A DNA stretch of 64,000 nucleotides from positions 37,260 through 101,259 of the forward strand of contig JANRJS010000012.1 of the NCBI GenBank assembly GCA_033763835.1, given 5' to 3'. The DNA is from JAPKYZ01 sp033763835 (lineage in GTDB: Bacteria; Acidobacteriota; Terriglobia; Bryobacterales; Bryobacteraceae). Shown here piece after piece: positions 51,071 through 59,150 of the stretch (positions are counted from its first letter, which is position 1; every line of letters starts with the position of its first letter). The translations under genes and the position numbers were made by a program. The notes beneath the pieces are model-generated. The model ran no database searches. It saw only the letters and a list, made by a program, of their open reading frames with translations, and had not been told where the DNA came from.

Positions 51071-51768
51071 TCGTTCTCGTCTCCTTTCGATTCGATCCAC
51101 CAATAGATGACGACACTTTCGTCCGCCGATTCGAGCCTCACGAGCAGTGGCTCGGACTTAACCGGCGGCTTAGGACGCGGACGGGCGGGTAAGGGAGTAG
51201 CCGACGGAGTCATATCCGCCGCCGGGAACTTCGCCACGATCGCGGCTGGCGGCGCGACTTCATTAGCCTTCGGCCACGACACCCATACGAGAACTCCTAC
51301 TGACGCCCCGATCGCCGCCGCCACCAACCGCTTCAGCCGCGCGCGCCCCGTTGAAAGATTGGCGCGAACCGTCCCTTCGCCGATGCCCAGTCGCGCGGCG
51401 ATCTCCCCGTCTTCGAGACCGTCGAGGTACTTGAGCGTCACCGCCGTGCGCTCTCGCCGGGGTAAACGCTCGATCGCCCGGTGCAAGACTCGGCGCTGCT
51501 CTTCGAGGAGCGCGAGCGCTTCGGGATCGAGAGCCGTATCGCGCAAGTCGGGCAGTTCCGCGCCGGGACGGTGGCGCCGGTAACGGTCCCGGCACACGTT
51601 TACCGTCACCCGGTAAAGCCAGGGTTCGATGGGCCGCGCCGGGTCGAGCGAACCATTCGCCTGAATCCGCCGCAAGAACACTTCCTGCGCCGCGTCCTGC
51701 GCGTCCTCCCAGCGGCCCAGCAAGCGATAAGCCGTCCGAAGCACCAGCCGTTCGTGTTCCGCTTGCAC
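51067..51768 (-). CDS. ECF sigma factor with C-terminal membrane helix and periplasmic tail
   Basis: 233 residues from GTG 51768. Regions 2 and 4 are canonical: HERLVLRTAYRLLGRWEDAQ, DAAQEVFLRRIQ, then RTAVTLKYLDGLEDGEIAAR and IGEGTVRANLSTGRARLKRL. After region 4 come a single hydrophobic helix (LVAAAIGASVGVLVWVSW) and about 65 residues rich in Pro ending LLVRLESADESVVIYWWIES. The tail resembles the extracytoplasmic ends of some anti-sigma-like proteins. A normal ECF sigma factor ends near region 4 (about 170 residues), so this is an unusual sigma/membrane fusion. The secreted-protein gene follows by ATGA. Confidence 0.88.
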   Translation of the reverse strand: MQAEHERLVLRTAYRLLGRWEDAQDAAQEVFLRRIQANGSLDPARPIEPWLYRVTVNVCRDRYRRHRPGAELPDLRDTALDPEALALLEEQRRVLHRAIERLPRRERTAVTLKYLDGLEDGEIAARLGIGEGTVRANLSTGRARLKRLVAAAIGASVGVLVWVSWPKANEVAPPAAIVAKFPAADMTPSATPLPARPRPKPPVKSEPLLVRLESADESVVIYWWIESKGDENE

Positions 51769-51864
51769 CTGCCATGTCTTACGCGGCGGCGCGTCTAATC
51801 GTTGAGCCGGCGTGGAACTTTTCCGAGCGTGCTATCGTTTTGGAATTCAGGGAGCTAACGACGC

Positions 51865-52188
51865 ATGTATTGCACGGCTTGCGGCACACAAATCACGGAT
51901 GGAGCGCGGTTTTGTTCGAACTGCGGAAAATCTACGGATCCTAGCGCGGGTCCGGCGATTCCCCCACTGGCCGGATCTTCCCGCCCCGCGCGATTGATGC
52001 GCAGCGTCACGGACAAGAAGATCGCCGGCGTGTGCGGCGGCGTAGCGCAATACTTCGGCGTAGATTCGACGCTGGTGCGTTTCGTTTGGCTCGCGGCGAT
52101 CGTCGCCTGGGGCGTCGGCGCCGGGGCCTACATCGTGGCATGGATCGTCATGCCCACGGAAGACGTTACGCGGCCCGTTTCGGCTTAA
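51865..52188 (+). CDS. PspC-domain membrane protein with zinc ribbon
   Basis: 107 residues. A zinc-ribbon (CTACG at about 3-7 and CSNCG at about 18-22) is followed by a Pro linker and the PspC domain: SVTDKKIAGVCGGVAQYFGV and STLVRFVWLAAIVAWGVGAG, with a hydrophobic helix. PspC-type proteins respond to envelope stress in enterobacteria; many others are uncharacterised. Start ATG 51865 has GGGAGC upstream. Its TAA overlaps the stop of the convergent dehydrogenase by four bases (52185-52188). Confidence 0.9.
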   Translation: MYCTACGTQITDGARFCSNCGKSTDPSAGPAIPPLAGSSRPARLMRSVTDKKIAGVCGGVAQYFGVDSTLVRFVWLAAIVAWGVGAGAYIVAWIVMPTEDVTRPVSA

Positions 52189-53189
52189 TAGCCTTTCTGT
52201 TTATCCACTACGTTGATCAGCGGCAGCCCTTCGGCGAAGCGGCGAATGTTCTCCTTCACCGTACCGAGCATGCGCGCGCGATCCTGATCGGAGCGTCCCG
52301 CGATGTGCGGCGTGACGATCGCATTCTCGAACTTCCACAGCGCATTGCCCACCGGTAGCGGTTCGGGATCGGTGACATCCACCCCCGCGCCCGCCAGACG
52401 CTTTTCGTCGAGAGCCTTATTTAGCGCGGGCAGATCGTAAATCGCGCCGCGGCTCACGGCGATGAAGTACGAATTCTTCTTCATCAGGTCGAACTGCTTC
52501 GGCCCCATCATCTTGTGGCTCTTGGGGGTGTGCGGCGCGGAGATGAACACGACATCTTGCGCGGGTAACACGTCATCGAGTTGATCCGGCTTCACCGTCT
52601 TCACGACGAAGGGCGAGAACGGAAGATCCTCGGGATCGACGCACGTAACCTTCATGCCGTGCGCCCAAGCGCGCGTCGCGATCTGCATGCCGATGCCGCC
52701 GCAGCCGATCACCAAGCCGTTCTTACCGTTGAGTTCGATGCCCTTGAATTGCTCGCGCCGCCAGTTTTCCTTGGTGCGGTCCGAGAAGTAGAGCGGCAGG
52801 TTGCGCGCCAGCGCCAGCAGCATCGCCATGGCGTGGTCGGCGATTTCGGGGCCTTGCACGATCTGGTTGTTGGTCAGGATGATGTTCGAATCGCGCAGGT
52901 CGTTGCCGCCCGAGATGTGGAGCACGCGCTCGGCGCCGGCGGAAGTGATCTGCACCCACTGCAGCTTCTTCCCGGCGCGCACCATTTCGGGCGACGGCTC
53001 GCCGATAAAGGCGTCGGCGTCGGCGATCTCGGTCAGTACGGTAGCGGGACGCGCGGGGACTAAGGTCACTTTCGTCGAGACGCTTTGCCAATCGCGAATG
53101 GCCTCGGGCGGGTGGCCCATGACCAGGATTTTCTTGGTTTGCGCGGAGGCCGCGAGCGCACAGATCAGGAGCAAGCCGATGCGATGCAT
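52185..53189 (-). CDS. D-2-hydroxyacid dehydrogenase with an apparent signal peptide
   Basis: 334 residues, ATG 53189. Unlike typical members, the first 17 residues are a signal peptide (MHRIGLLLICALAASAQ). The NAD-binding Rossmann motif is GCGGIGMQIATRAWAHGMKV; catalytic residues are the Arg in IAVSRGAIYDLP, Glu in DVTDPEPLPVGN and His in ENAIVTPHIAGRSD. It would reduce 2-oxo acids or oxidise D-2-hydroxy acids, but an exported location would be odd for an NAD enzyme. It is the sixth gene after leuA-B-C-D and the Uma2 gene, nine bases after the latter. Confidence 0.85.
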   Translation of the reverse strand: MHRIGLLLICALAASAQTKKILVMGHPPEAIRDWQSVSTKVTLVPARPATVLTEIADADAFIGEPSPEMVRAGKKLQWVQITSAGAERVLHISGGNDLRDSNIILTNNQIVQGPEIADHAMAMLLALARNLPLYFSDRTKENWRREQFKGIELNGKNGLVIGCGGIGMQIATRAWAHGMKVTCVDPEDLPFSPFVVKTVKPDQLDDVLPAQDVVFISAPHTPKSHKMMGPKQFDLMKKNSYFIAVSRGAIYDLPALNKALDEKRLAGAGVDVTDPEPLPVGNALWKFENAIVTPHIAGRSDQDRARMLGTVKENIRRFAEGLPLINVVDKQKGY

Positions 53190-53198
53190 GGCGCTATC

Positions 53199-53879
53199 TT
53201 ACCCCCGTCGCGCGGCCAGCGCCGCGACGAACGACTCGTGTTCCGGCGAGGCGAGCCCGGCATCGACCGTTTGCGACACACGCCGCATGTCCTCGTCCCA
53301 GAAGGCGCTCTCGTCGAGCCAGAGGCCGGGGAAGATTCGCGAACGGAAGACACCGTCGGAGTCCGCGGTGAGATCGACATACGTCCCTTCCACCAAACGC
53401 CTCCAAGAGACTTCGGAAGCCATCACATCGAAAATGACGTACTCCTCGACACCGGCTTGCTGGTAGATGGAGCGCTTGAAGTGGTGATCGCGATCGACCG
53501 ACGAGAGGCTGACTTCGACGATGAGTTCCGGCGGGCCGGTCAAATAGTCCTTGACGATTTTGCAACGGCCCCCGTACTCGGGACGGATAAAGAGAACTTG
53601 ATCGGGCTGAGGAACCGACACCGCGCCGAGAATCGTCGTGGGGGCGGTGGCCGATTCGACGCCCGTCGTCGCATCTACATAACGCCCTAGCCATCGAGTC
53701 ACCCTGCTATCCCGAGTCCCATGAGACAACCGTAAGGGAGACGCCAAGTACACCACTCCTTCCAATAACTCCGCGCGACGCAGTTCGGGCATGGTGTCCC
53801 ATCGGTCGAGAAACTCTTCGACTGTTAGCCGCTGGCCGTCGTACAGCGCCGGCATGACGGGTGAGTGCAGAGCGCCCAT
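53199..53879 (-). CDS. Uma2-family (DUF820) restriction-endonuclease-like protein
   Basis: 226 residues from ATG 53879, three bases after leuD. The Uma2 fold is recognisable: LTVEEFLDRWDTMPELRRAE, LLEGVVYLASPLRLSHG, PQPDQVLFIRPEYGGRCK and the PD-(D/E)xK-like strand PPELIVEVSLSSVDRDHHFK, then AGVEEYVIFDV. Uma2 proteins are abundant in cyanobacteria and acidobacteria, with the PD-(D/E)xK nuclease fold but unknown targets. Its close packing into the leucine run is unexpected. There is no nearby methyltransferase or antitoxin gene. Confidence 0.88.
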   Translation of the reverse strand: MGALHSPVMPALYDGQRLTVEEFLDRWDTMPELRRAELLEGVVYLASPLRLSHGTRDSRVTRWLGRYVDATTGVESATAPTTILGAVSVPQPDQVLFIRPEYGGRCKIVKDYLTGPPELIVEVSLSSVDRDHHFKRSIYQQAGVEEYVIFDVMASEVSWRRLVEGTYVDLTADSDGVFRSRIFPGLWLDESAFWDEDMRRVSQTVDAGLASPEHESFVAALAARRG

Positions 53880-53882
53880 GTC

Positions 53883-54485
53883 TCAATTATGGGCGAGCGT
53901 GTTCAAGGAGGCGAATCGCGACGCTTCATAGGCGGAGATCGCCGATTCTTGCTGCAAGATGTAACCCAACTCATCGACGCCTTCGAGCAGCAGGTACTTC
54001 GAGAACGGATCGACGGGAAATTCGACGGTGCCATCGGGAAGCGTCAGCGTTTGCGCGGCGAGGTCCACGGTGACCGTGGTGTCGCGCGGCAACGCCAGCA
54101 GCTTCTTGTGCGTGTCCGCGTCGACCACAATCGGCAGTAGAGAATTCTTCAGAGCGTTGTTCTTGAAAATGTCGGCGAACGAAGTGGAAACTACGGCGCG
54201 GAATCCGTACTGCGTCAGCGCCCACGGAGCATGCTCGCGCGAACTACCGCACCCGAAGTTATCGCCCGCCACCAGTACCTGGCAGGCCTTCGCCCAATCT
54301 TGATTGAGGACAAAATCGGATTTCGGCGTGCCGTCGGAGTCGTAGCGCCAGTCGCAAAACAACTGATCGCCCAGACCGTCTTTGGAGATGGTTTTCAGAA
54401 ATCGCGCCGGAATAATTTGATCCGTATCGATGTTGTCGATCGGCATAGCGACGACAGGGCTCGAAAAAGGCGTGAACTTGATCAT
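53883..54485 (-). CDS. leuD: 3-isopropylmalate dehydratase small subunit
   Basis: 200 residues. The aconitase swivel-domain signature is VAMPIDNIDTDQIIPARFLK and FGCGSSREHAPWAL, with the usual length for LeuD. With LeuC it isomerises 2- to 3-isopropylmalate in leucine synthesis in the cytoplasm. ATG 54485 overlaps the leuC stop as ATGA, so the two subunits are made in a coupled ratio. Confidence 0.97.
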   Translation of the reverse strand: MIKFTPFSSPVVAMPIDNIDTDQIIPARFLKTISKDGLGDQLFCDWRYDSDGTPKSDFVLNQDWAKACQVLVAGDNFGCGSSREHAPWALTQYGFRAVVSTSFADIFKNNALKNSLLPIVVDADTHKKLLALPRDTTVTVDLAAQTLTLPDGTVEFPVDPFSKYLLLEGVDELGYILQQESAISAYEASRFASLNTLAHN

Positions 54486-55885
54486 GGCCAGATAGTCCTT
54501 ACGTCGGTGACGACACCGGTGATGGCGCTTGCTGCGGCGGTGAGCGGACTCGCGAGGAACGTGCGCCCACCCTTACCCTGGCGGCCCTCGAAATTCCGAT
54601 TGGAGGTAGATACGCTGTATTGGCCGGGCGCGAGTTGATCGCCGTTCATCGCGATGCACATGCTACACCCCGCCTCGCGCCATTCCGCTCCGGCTTCTTT
54701 GAAGATTCGGTCGAGACCCTCCGCTTCGGCCTGCCGCTTGATCGGTTGCGAACCGGGCACCACCATCATGCGGACCTTCGGACTGACCTTGCGGCCTTTG
54801 AGCACCTGCGCCGCGGCTCGAAGGTCGGTCATGCGGGAATTCGTGCAACTGCCGACGAAGACAACATCGATGGGATGTCCCACCAGCGGCTCGCCAGGCG
54901 CGAGATCCATGTACTGAAGGGCTTTCTTCAAAGACTCGCGTTCGACGGGATCGCCAATGGACTCGGGCGCGGGAACGTCGCCCGATATCGGCATGCCCAT
55001 GCCCGGATTGGTTCCGAACGTGATCATCGGCTCGAGCGAGTTCGCGTCGATCGTAATGGACCGGTCGTAAGTCGCGCCCTCATCCGTCGGCAACATGCGC
55101 CAGCGTGCCACGGCCGCGTCCCACTGCGCACCCTTGGGCGAGTAAGTCCGGCCGGCCAAGTATTCGTAAGTGATGTCGTCGGGAGCGACTAATCCCGCGC
55201 GCGCGCCCGCCTCGATCGACATATTGCAGACCGTCATCCGCTCTTCGATCGACAAGGCGCGGATCGCCGAACCGGTGTACTCGAACACACAACCAGTTCC
55301 GCCCCCGATTCCGACCTTGGCACAAAGCGCGAGAATGATGTCCTTCGCGGTCACTCCGGATTTGAGCGTTCCATCCACCCGAACTTCGAAGGTCTTGGAA
55401 CGCCGTTGCGGCAGACATTGCGTTGCGAGCACCATCTCGACTTCGGATGTGCCGATGCCGAATGCCAATGCGCCGAACGCTCCGTGGGTGGCCGTGTGCG
55501 AGTCGCCGCAGACGACGGTCATACCCGGCTGCGTCATCCCATTCTCCGGCCCAATCACGTGTACGATGCCTTGCTTGTCGGAGTGAAACCCGTAGTACGG
55601 AATCCCGAACTCCTGCGCGTTGGCTTCGAGTTGCTTCACTTGGGCGGCGGCAATGGGATCTACGATCGGCAGGGATTTCGGCGTGGTCGGCGTCGAATGA
55701 TCCGTCGTGGCGAAAGTTAGATCGGGACGGCGGACTTTCAATCCCCGCGCGCGGAGACCCGCGAACGCCTGCGGCGAAGTCACTTCATGGACCAGATGCA
55801 GGTCGATGTAAATCAGCGCCGGAGCGCCTTCTTTCTGCTGAACGATGTGGGATTCCCACAATTTGTCGATGATCGTTTTCGGCAT
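54482..55885 (-). CDS. leuC: 3-isopropylmalate dehydratase large subunit
   Basis: 467 residues from ATG 55885, giving the normal LeuC start MPKTIIDKLWESHIV; an in-frame extension to 56131 lies inside leuB. The three 4Fe-4S cysteines are in VFVGSCTNSRMTDL and AGCSMCIAMNGDQLAPGQY, and other hallmarks are CGDSHTATHGAFGALAFGIG and GGTGCVFEYTGSAI. It overlaps leuB by one base and leuD by four. Complete. Confidence 0.97.
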   Translation of the reverse strand: MPKTIIDKLWESHIVQQKEGAPALIYIDLHLVHEVTSPQAFAGLRARGLKVRRPDLTFATTDHSTPTTPKSLPIVDPIAAAQVKQLEANAQEFGIPYYGFHSDKQGIVHVIGPENGMTQPGMTVVCGDSHTATHGAFGALAFGIGTSEVEMVLATQCLPQRRSKTFEVRVDGTLKSGVTAKDIILALCAKVGIGGGTGCVFEYTGSAIRALSIEERMTVCNMSIEAGARAGLVAPDDITYEYLAGRTYSPKGAQWDAAVARWRMLPTDEGATYDRSITIDANSLEPMITFGTNPGMGMPISGDVPAPESIGDPVERESLKKALQYMDLAPGEPLVGHPIDVVFVGSCTNSRMTDLRAAAQVLKGRKVSPKVRMMVVPGSQPIKRQAEAEGLDRIFKEAGAEWREAGCSMCIAMNGDQLAPGQYSVSTSNRNFEGRQGKGGRTFLASPLTAAASAITGVVTDVRTIWP

Positions 55886-56958
55886 CAAATCGCCTCCACT
55901 ACCGCTCGGCCGACGTCTTCGGTGGAGGTCGCTCCCCCCAAGTCCGCCGTGACTTTCCCGGAGTTCAACACTTGTTCCATCGCCCGATTGACCGCCGCCG
56001 CCTCTTCCTTCAACCCAAAGCTGTATTCGAGCATCGCCGCGACGCTGCCGATGGCTCCGAGCGGATTGGCTTTGTTTTGGCCCGCGATATCGGGCGCGGA
56101 CCCGTGCACCGGCTCGTACAACCCCACCCATGCGCCCGACGGCAGCTTACTGCCGATCGAGGCCGAGGGCAACATGCCGATCGAACCCGCGAGCACGGCG
56201 CCTTCGTCCGACAAGATATCGCCGAACATGTTCTCCATCAACACGACATCGAAGCGTTTCGGGTTGAGTACTAACTGCATCGCGCAATTGTCGACGAGTA
56301 GGTGGTCGAGCGCGATATCCGGATATTCCTTCGCTACATCCACCACGACCATGCGCCATAGCTGAGAGACTTCGAGGACGTTCGACTTATCGACGCTGGT
56401 GACCTTCTTGCGCCGCCCGCGCGCCAACTCGAAGGACATTCGAGTAACCCGCTCGATCTCCGCGCGCGTGTAAGTCATCGTGTTGGTCCCTCGCTGCATG
56501 GGACCCTCGCCGGTAATTCCCCGCGGCGTACCGTAGTAAACGCCGCCGAGTAACTCGCGCACGATAATCATGTCCGTCCCGTCGATCCTTTCGTTCTTCA
56601 GGGGCGAGGAATCGAGCAAGGCTTTATAGCTACGGACCGGACGTAAGTTCGCGAATACGCCGAGTGCATTTCGGATGCCAAGCAATCCGCGCTCCGGCCG
56701 TTTCTCCGGCGGCCAATTATCGAACTCGGGCAGGCCGACCGCGCCCATCAGCGTCGCGTCGGCCGCCGTGCAAAGCGCCCGAGTCTCCTCCGGGAAAGGA
56801 TTTCCCGTCTTGTGAATGGCGATCCCGCCCAGCAGCGCTTCCGTGGTTTCGAGCGTGTGTCCGAACTTGCGGACGACGTGCTCCAGCACGCGAACGGCTT
56901 CGCGAGTCACTTCTACGCCGATCCCGTCGCCGGGGCACAAACAGATCTTCAGATTCAT
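55885..56958 (-). CDS. leuB: 3-isopropylmalate dehydrogenase
   Basis: 357 residues. The isocitrate/isopropylmalate dehydrogenase fold is complete: LCPGDGIGVEVTREAVRVLE, TSVDKSNVLEVSQLWR, DNCAMQLVLNPKRFDVVLME, FGDILSDEGAVLAGSIGMLP and YEPVHGSAPDIAGQNKANP. It oxidises 3-isopropylmalate with NAD+ and a divalent cation, with decarboxylation following. ATG 56958 overlaps the leuA stop as ATGA. Confidence 0.97.
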   Translation of the reverse strand: MNLKICLCPGDGIGVEVTREAVRVLEHVVRKFGHTLETTEALLGGIAIHKTGNPFPEETRALCTAADATLMGAVGLPEFDNWPPEKRPERGLLGIRNALGVFANLRPVRSYKALLDSSPLKNERIDGTDMIIVRELLGGVYYGTPRGITGEGPMQRGTNTMTYTRAEIERVTRMSFELARGRRKKVTSVDKSNVLEVSQLWRMVVVDVAKEYPDIALDHLLVDNCAMQLVLNPKRFDVVLMENMFGDILSDEGAVLAGSIGMLPSASIGSKLPSGAWVGLYEPVHGSAPDIAGQNKANPLGAIGSVAAMLEYSFGLKEEAAAVNRAMEQVLNSGKVTADLGGATSTEDVGRAVVEAI

Positions 56959-58127
56959 GCGGCTTTGTTCTTGACGCGCTCGATCAGCGCGGCGATCTCC
57001 TCGTTTCGTAAACCTTTCTTACGGTCGGCGAGCGCGGTGAACTCAAGATAAAGGGCGTCGAGTTCTTCCCGCGTCAGCGAGTATCCCAGCGACTCGGCGC
57101 GCTTTCCCAAGGCGTGCCGACCGGAATGTTTGCCCAGCACTAACTTCCCTTCGGGAACTCCGACGCTCATCGGGTCGATGATTTCGTAAGTCGACTTATT
57201 TTTGAGATACCCATCCTGATGAATGCCCGCTTCGTGCGCGAAGGCGTTTTCACCAACGATGGCCTTATTCGGTTGTGGCCCGAACGTAATTAGCGAAGTG
57301 AGTAACTGGCTAGCGGGATAAAGCTGCTCAGTAACGATCTTTGTCTCGTAAGGCAACCGGTCTTGGCGCGTCTTGAAGGCCATGACGATCTCTTCGAGAG
57401 ATGCGTTACCCGCCCGCTCGCCGATTCCATTCACCGTACACTCGATTTGCCGCGCCCCCGCTTGGACCGCCGCGATCGAGTTGGCGACCGCTAAACCTAA
57501 GTCGTCATGGCAATGCACGCTAACGATCGCGCGATCGCCCAACGCCCGCACCATGCGCCCGATCAGTTCTCCATACTCTTCCGGCACGCTGTAGCCGACC
57601 GTGTCGGGTAGATTCACCGTGCGCGCGCCCGCTTCGACCACTGCGCGGCATACCTGCTCCAGATAATCGGGCTCGGTACGCGTCGCGTCTTCGGCGGAGA
57701 ACTCGACGTCTTCGACGGACTCGCGCGCTTGCGCCACCGCCGCCACGGCTTCGTCGAGCACTTGCTGACGCGACTTCTTCAGCTTGAATTTCAGATGAAT
57801 GTCGCTAGTGGCGATGAAGGTATGGATTCGTGGGCGCTTGGCGTGCTTCAGTGCGGTCGCCGCTCGCTCCACGTCCATCTTCGTCGACCGCGCAAGCGCC
57901 GCGACGCGCACCCAAGGAAACTCGCGCGACACGGCGTCCACCGCCGCCCAATCGCCCTCGGACGCGATCGGAAATCCCGCTTCGAGAATGTCCACGCCCA
58001 GTTCGGCGAGCTTCGCGGCCATGCGTACCTTCTCGGGTACCGTCATGCTGCATCCGGGCGATTGTTCGCCATCCCGGAGCGTCGTGTCGAAGATGTAGAC
58101 GCGGTTCACGTTCACCTCTCGATTCAT
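56955..58127 (-). CDS. leuA: 2-isopropylmalate synthase lacking the regulatory domain
   Basis: 390 residues. The HMGL-like barrel is clear: VYIFDTTLRDGEQSPGCSMT, GVDILEAGFPIASEGDWAAV, SVHCHDDLGLAVANSIAAVQ, ECTVNGIGERAGNASLEEI and FAHEAGIHQDGYLKN. The protein stops at about 390 residues, just after helices that follow the barrel, so the about 120-residue leucine-sensing dimer domain of long LeuA (about 510-520) is absent. The start is ATG 58127; GTG 58109, with GAGAGGTG upstream, is equally plausible and nearer the usual start. It condenses 2-ketoisovalerate with acetyl-CoA. The divergent LysR gene may control it. Confidence 0.94.
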   Translation of the reverse strand: MNREVNVNRVYIFDTTLRDGEQSPGCSMTVPEKVRMAAKLAELGVDILEAGFPIASEGDWAAVDAVSREFPWVRVAALARSTKMDVERAATALKHAKRPRIHTFIATSDIHLKFKLKKSRQQVLDEAVAAVAQARESVEDVEFSAEDATRTEPDYLEQVCRAVVEAGARTVNLPDTVGYSVPEEYGELIGRMVRALGDRAIVSVHCHDDLGLAVANSIAAVQAGARQIECTVNGIGERAGNASLEEIVMAFKTRQDRLPYETKIVTEQLYPASQLLTSLITFGPQPNKAIVGENAFAHEAGIHQDGYLKNKSTYEIIDPMSVGVPEGKLVLGKHSGRHALGKRAESLGYSLTREELDALYLEFTALADRKKGLRNEEIAALIERVKNKAA

Positions 58128-58155
58128 CCTAGGTGAACCTTTTCGATTAAGCAAA

Positions 58156-58183
58156 TTTATAATTTATCGACCGATCATAATCG
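58156..58183. promoter_or_regulatory. Back-to-back -10 boxes and LysR-type operator between leuA and the LysR gene
   Basis: A perfect TATAAT on the plus strand (58158-58163) reads towards the LysR gene; TATAAA on the minus strand (complement of 58156-58161) reads towards leuA. Next to them, TTAT-N9-ATAA (58164-58180) is a T-N11-A LysR box. A second inverted repeat, CGAT-CATA-ATCG (58172-58183), overlaps it. Neither -10 has a good -35, usual for LysR-activated promoters. The region is strikingly AT-rich in a GC-rich genome. Confidence 0.55.
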
Positions 58184-58213
58184 AGAGTGATACGATAAGG
58201 GCGGCAAATTCCT

Positions 58214-59086
58214 ATGCTGTTGCATTCGTTGAAGGTTTTCCTGGCCGTCGCCACCGAGAAAAGCTTTTCGCGCGCCGCCGAGAAGCTGTTGCGCACCCAG
58301 CCGGCCGTTTCGCTCGCCGTGCAGCGGCTCGAAAGCGAGCTTGAGGAGAAGCTGATCGACCGATCGGCGAAGGACCTGCTGCTGACCGACGCAGGGCGGA
58401 TCGTCGTCGACTACGCGCGCCGGTTCGAGAATCTGGAAAGCGAGATGCAGAATGCGCTCGCCGAACTGCGCGATCACTCGTCCGGCCGTCTGATTATTGG
58501 AGCGAACGAATCGACTTCGCTCTATCTCTTGCAGCACATTTCGAAGTATCGGCGGCTCTACCCGAAGGTGAAAGTCCAGGTCCGCCGCAGTTTGTCGAGC
58601 CGGATTCCGTCGCAATTGATCGACGGGGACCTGGAACTAGGCGTCATCAGCTACGACCCGGAAGACGAGCGTCTTGTTTCGCACGTAATCTACACGGACC
58701 ACCTGTCCTTCGTCGTCTCGCCGCAGCATCGATTCGCCGGACGCGAGGATGTGGCGCTGTCCGAGCTCGATATGGAGACCTTTGTCGCGCACAACGTGAT
58801 GTCGCCGTATCGGGACACGGTGCTGCGCGAGTTTCAGCGGGCGCGAGTGCCGCTCAATATGGACGTCGAGATGCCGACGGTCGAGACGATTCGCAAGATG
58901 GTGCAGCGCAACGAAGGCGTCGCGTTCTTGCCGAAGATGTGCGTTGAGAGCGAAGTGGAGCAGGGGCTGCTGCGCGAAGTGCGCGTGAAGGAGCTCGCGG
59001 TGGAGCGCAAGATTCGCTTGGTTTACCCCGCCCGGCGGGCCCTCTCTCACGCGGCGAAGGCTTTCTTAGAGGTGGTAGAGGGGTGA
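58214..59086 (+). CDS. LysR-type regulator, probably of the leucine genes
   Basis: 290 residues from ATG 58214. The N-terminal winged helix is MLLHSLKVFLAVATEKSFSR and LRTQPAVSLAVQRLESELEE, followed by the effector domain (RLIIGANESTSLYLLQHISK, LELGVISYDPEDERLVSHVI, SPQHRFAGREDVALSELDME). It is divergent from leuA across 86 bases, the standard arrangement for a LysR regulator and its target, so a role in controlling leuABCD (perhaps via 2-isopropylmalate, as for LeuO/other regulators) is inferred from position. No sign of truncation. Confidence 0.93.
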   Translation: MLLHSLKVFLAVATEKSFSRAAEKLLRTQPAVSLAVQRLESELEEKLIDRSAKDLLLTDAGRIVVDYARRFENLESEMQNALAELRDHSSGRLIIGANESTSLYLLQHISKYRRLYPKVKVQVRRSLSSRIPSQLIDGDLELGVISYDPEDERLVSHVIYTDHLSFVVSPQHRFAGREDVALSELDMETFVAHNVMSPYRDTVLREFQRARVPLNMDVEMPTVETIRKMVQRNEGVAFLPKMCVESEVEQGLLREVRVKELAVERKIRLVYPARRALSHAAKAFLEVVEG

Positions 59087-59150
59087 AGACCTCCGACCGC
59101 TAACTTCGATCGAAACTTCTTCGTCTTCGGCGGTGTCGAATGTCAAGTCG

